A stretch of 6,480 nt of DNA, from assembly GCA_963755075.1 (NCBI GenBank), contig CAVWKL010000062.1, forward strand, positions 1-6,480, written 5' to 3'. The notes under the pieces were generated by a model. That model was not told the DNA's origin and searched no databases. It worked only from the letters and a program-made list of their open reading frames with translations. Below are positions 6,062-6,480 of the stretch, piece after piece. Origin of the DNA: Roseiarcus sp963755075 (lineage in GTDB: Bacteria; Pseudomonadota; Alphaproteobacteria; Rhizobiales; Beijerinckiaceae). Numbering within the stretch: position 1 is the stretch's first letter; each line of letters begins with the position of its first letter. The translations under genes were made by a program, and so were the position numbers.

Positions 6062-6077
6062 CTCGCCTCATCGCGAG
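6062..6077. terminator. Possible shared stem-loop between convergent genes
   Basis: CTCGC (6062-6066) and GCGAG (6073-6077) pair around a 6-nt loop, with GGG (6056-6058) and CCC (6078-6080) able to extend the stem across a small bulge. It lies in the 85-nt gap between the regulator stop and the convergent right-edge gene, so it could end either transcript. There is no T-run on either side. Confidence 0.25.
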
Positions 6078-6117
6078 CCCATCGCGCCGCGCCCCCTATC
6101 GACCAAGTCCAACCCCG

Positions 6118-6480
6118 TCAGCGGTTTGGCTGGGCCGGCCGCCCCTCCATCTGATCGAGCCAATCCTGGCTATAGATCGGATCGAACGCGCCGAGTCGAT
6201 CCAATCGTCCCGTCGACACGTCGGTCACGAGGAGTCCTTTATCGCCAGCCGCCGCGCGGCGCCGCTGATGAACGTCGGCTTGCCCTCGTCGTCGCGGGAG
6301 CCCCTGAAACGGGAAGCCCACGCACATTGCGTTCAAACGATCCCGGGAGCGCCGAGGCGCGATCGTTACGCACAAAGAAGGCGTTGCAGCCGGAGCGGCC
6401 CGTGCCGATGAAGGTATAACCTTTCTCGCGCGCCAGATGGCGAAGCGCGCCTATCGAAGCGCCGAAATAGAGGCCCGACT
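6118..6480 (-). CDS. C-terminal part of an unnamed conserved protein family (two apparent frameshifts, runs off right edge)
   Basis: The minus strand from the right edge reads SGLYFGASIGALRHLAREKG, then YTFIGTGRSGCNAFFVRNDR. If one missing base is allowed near 6318 it continues as ASRFRGSRDDEGKPTFISG. With a second missing base near 6238 it continues as GLLVTDVSTGRLDRLG, then DPIYSQDWLDQMEGRPAQPNR and TGA at 6120-6118. The pattern LYFGASLxAL...LAxxKGYxxVGCNxxGxNAFFVR, followed by FRxSRDxxGxxTFLS, recalls a family of uncharacterised bacterial proteins found near methyltransferase and glycosyltransferase genes and sometimes annotated as methyltransferase-like. That recall is from memory, and the N-terminal part that would carry a cofactor motif lies outside the window, so no function is assigned. 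It is convergent with the Crp/Fnr gene. Without the two corrections the frame stops at about 6240. Confidence 0.6.

Overview
The window is about two-thirds GC. It looks like a chromosomal segment of an alphaproteobacterium, probably Hyphomicrobiales. The evidence is an alphaproteobacterial-type AddB N-terminus, aerobic-type cobO and cobQ genes, and a Crp/Fnr regulator of a kind common in that group. The placement rests on protein resemblance read by eye, not on a search.

Layout. On the minus strand, reading leftward from 2617, are cobO (2617-2011) and cobQ (2014-543), which overlap by 4 nt. After a 212-nt gap with two hairpin-forming repeats comes the N-terminal part of addB, which runs off the left edge. 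On the plus strand, diverging from cobO across a 160-nt gap, are three tightly packed genes. These are a small acyl/peptidyl carrier protein (2778-3024), a standalone adenylate-forming ligase (3017-4375) and a short-chain dehydrogenase/reductase (4368-5102). The two junctions each overlap by exactly 8 nt. A 219-nt gap with an AT-rich core holds several inverted and direct repeats and a likely promoter. It leads to a Crp/Fnr-family regulator (5322-6032, GTG start with a good Shine-Dalgarno). Converging on it from the right edge is the C-terminal end of an unnamed protein family (6480-6118, minus).

How the genes work together. CobO and CobQ are consecutive late steps of adenosylcobalamin synthesis: corrinoid adenosylation, then side-chain amidation. 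The carrier protein, ligase and SDR look like a self-contained acyl-loading and redox module. The ligase would activate an acid and load it on the carrier's phosphopantetheine arm, and the SDR would reduce or oxidise the substrate. No ketosynthase, thioesterase or other release enzyme is visible, so the product is unknown. This module is the most promising candidate for an undescribed system.

Sequence quality. Several genes read correctly only if single-base insertions or deletions are assumed: one in cobO, about eleven in cobQ, one in the carrier-protein gene exactly at its phosphopantetheine motif, and two in the right-edge gene. The addB start is also unresolved. The corrected frames rejoin into well-conserved full-length proteins with no internal stops, which points to sequencing or assembly error more than to gene decay. 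The 3-kb block 3025-6032 shows no such defects.
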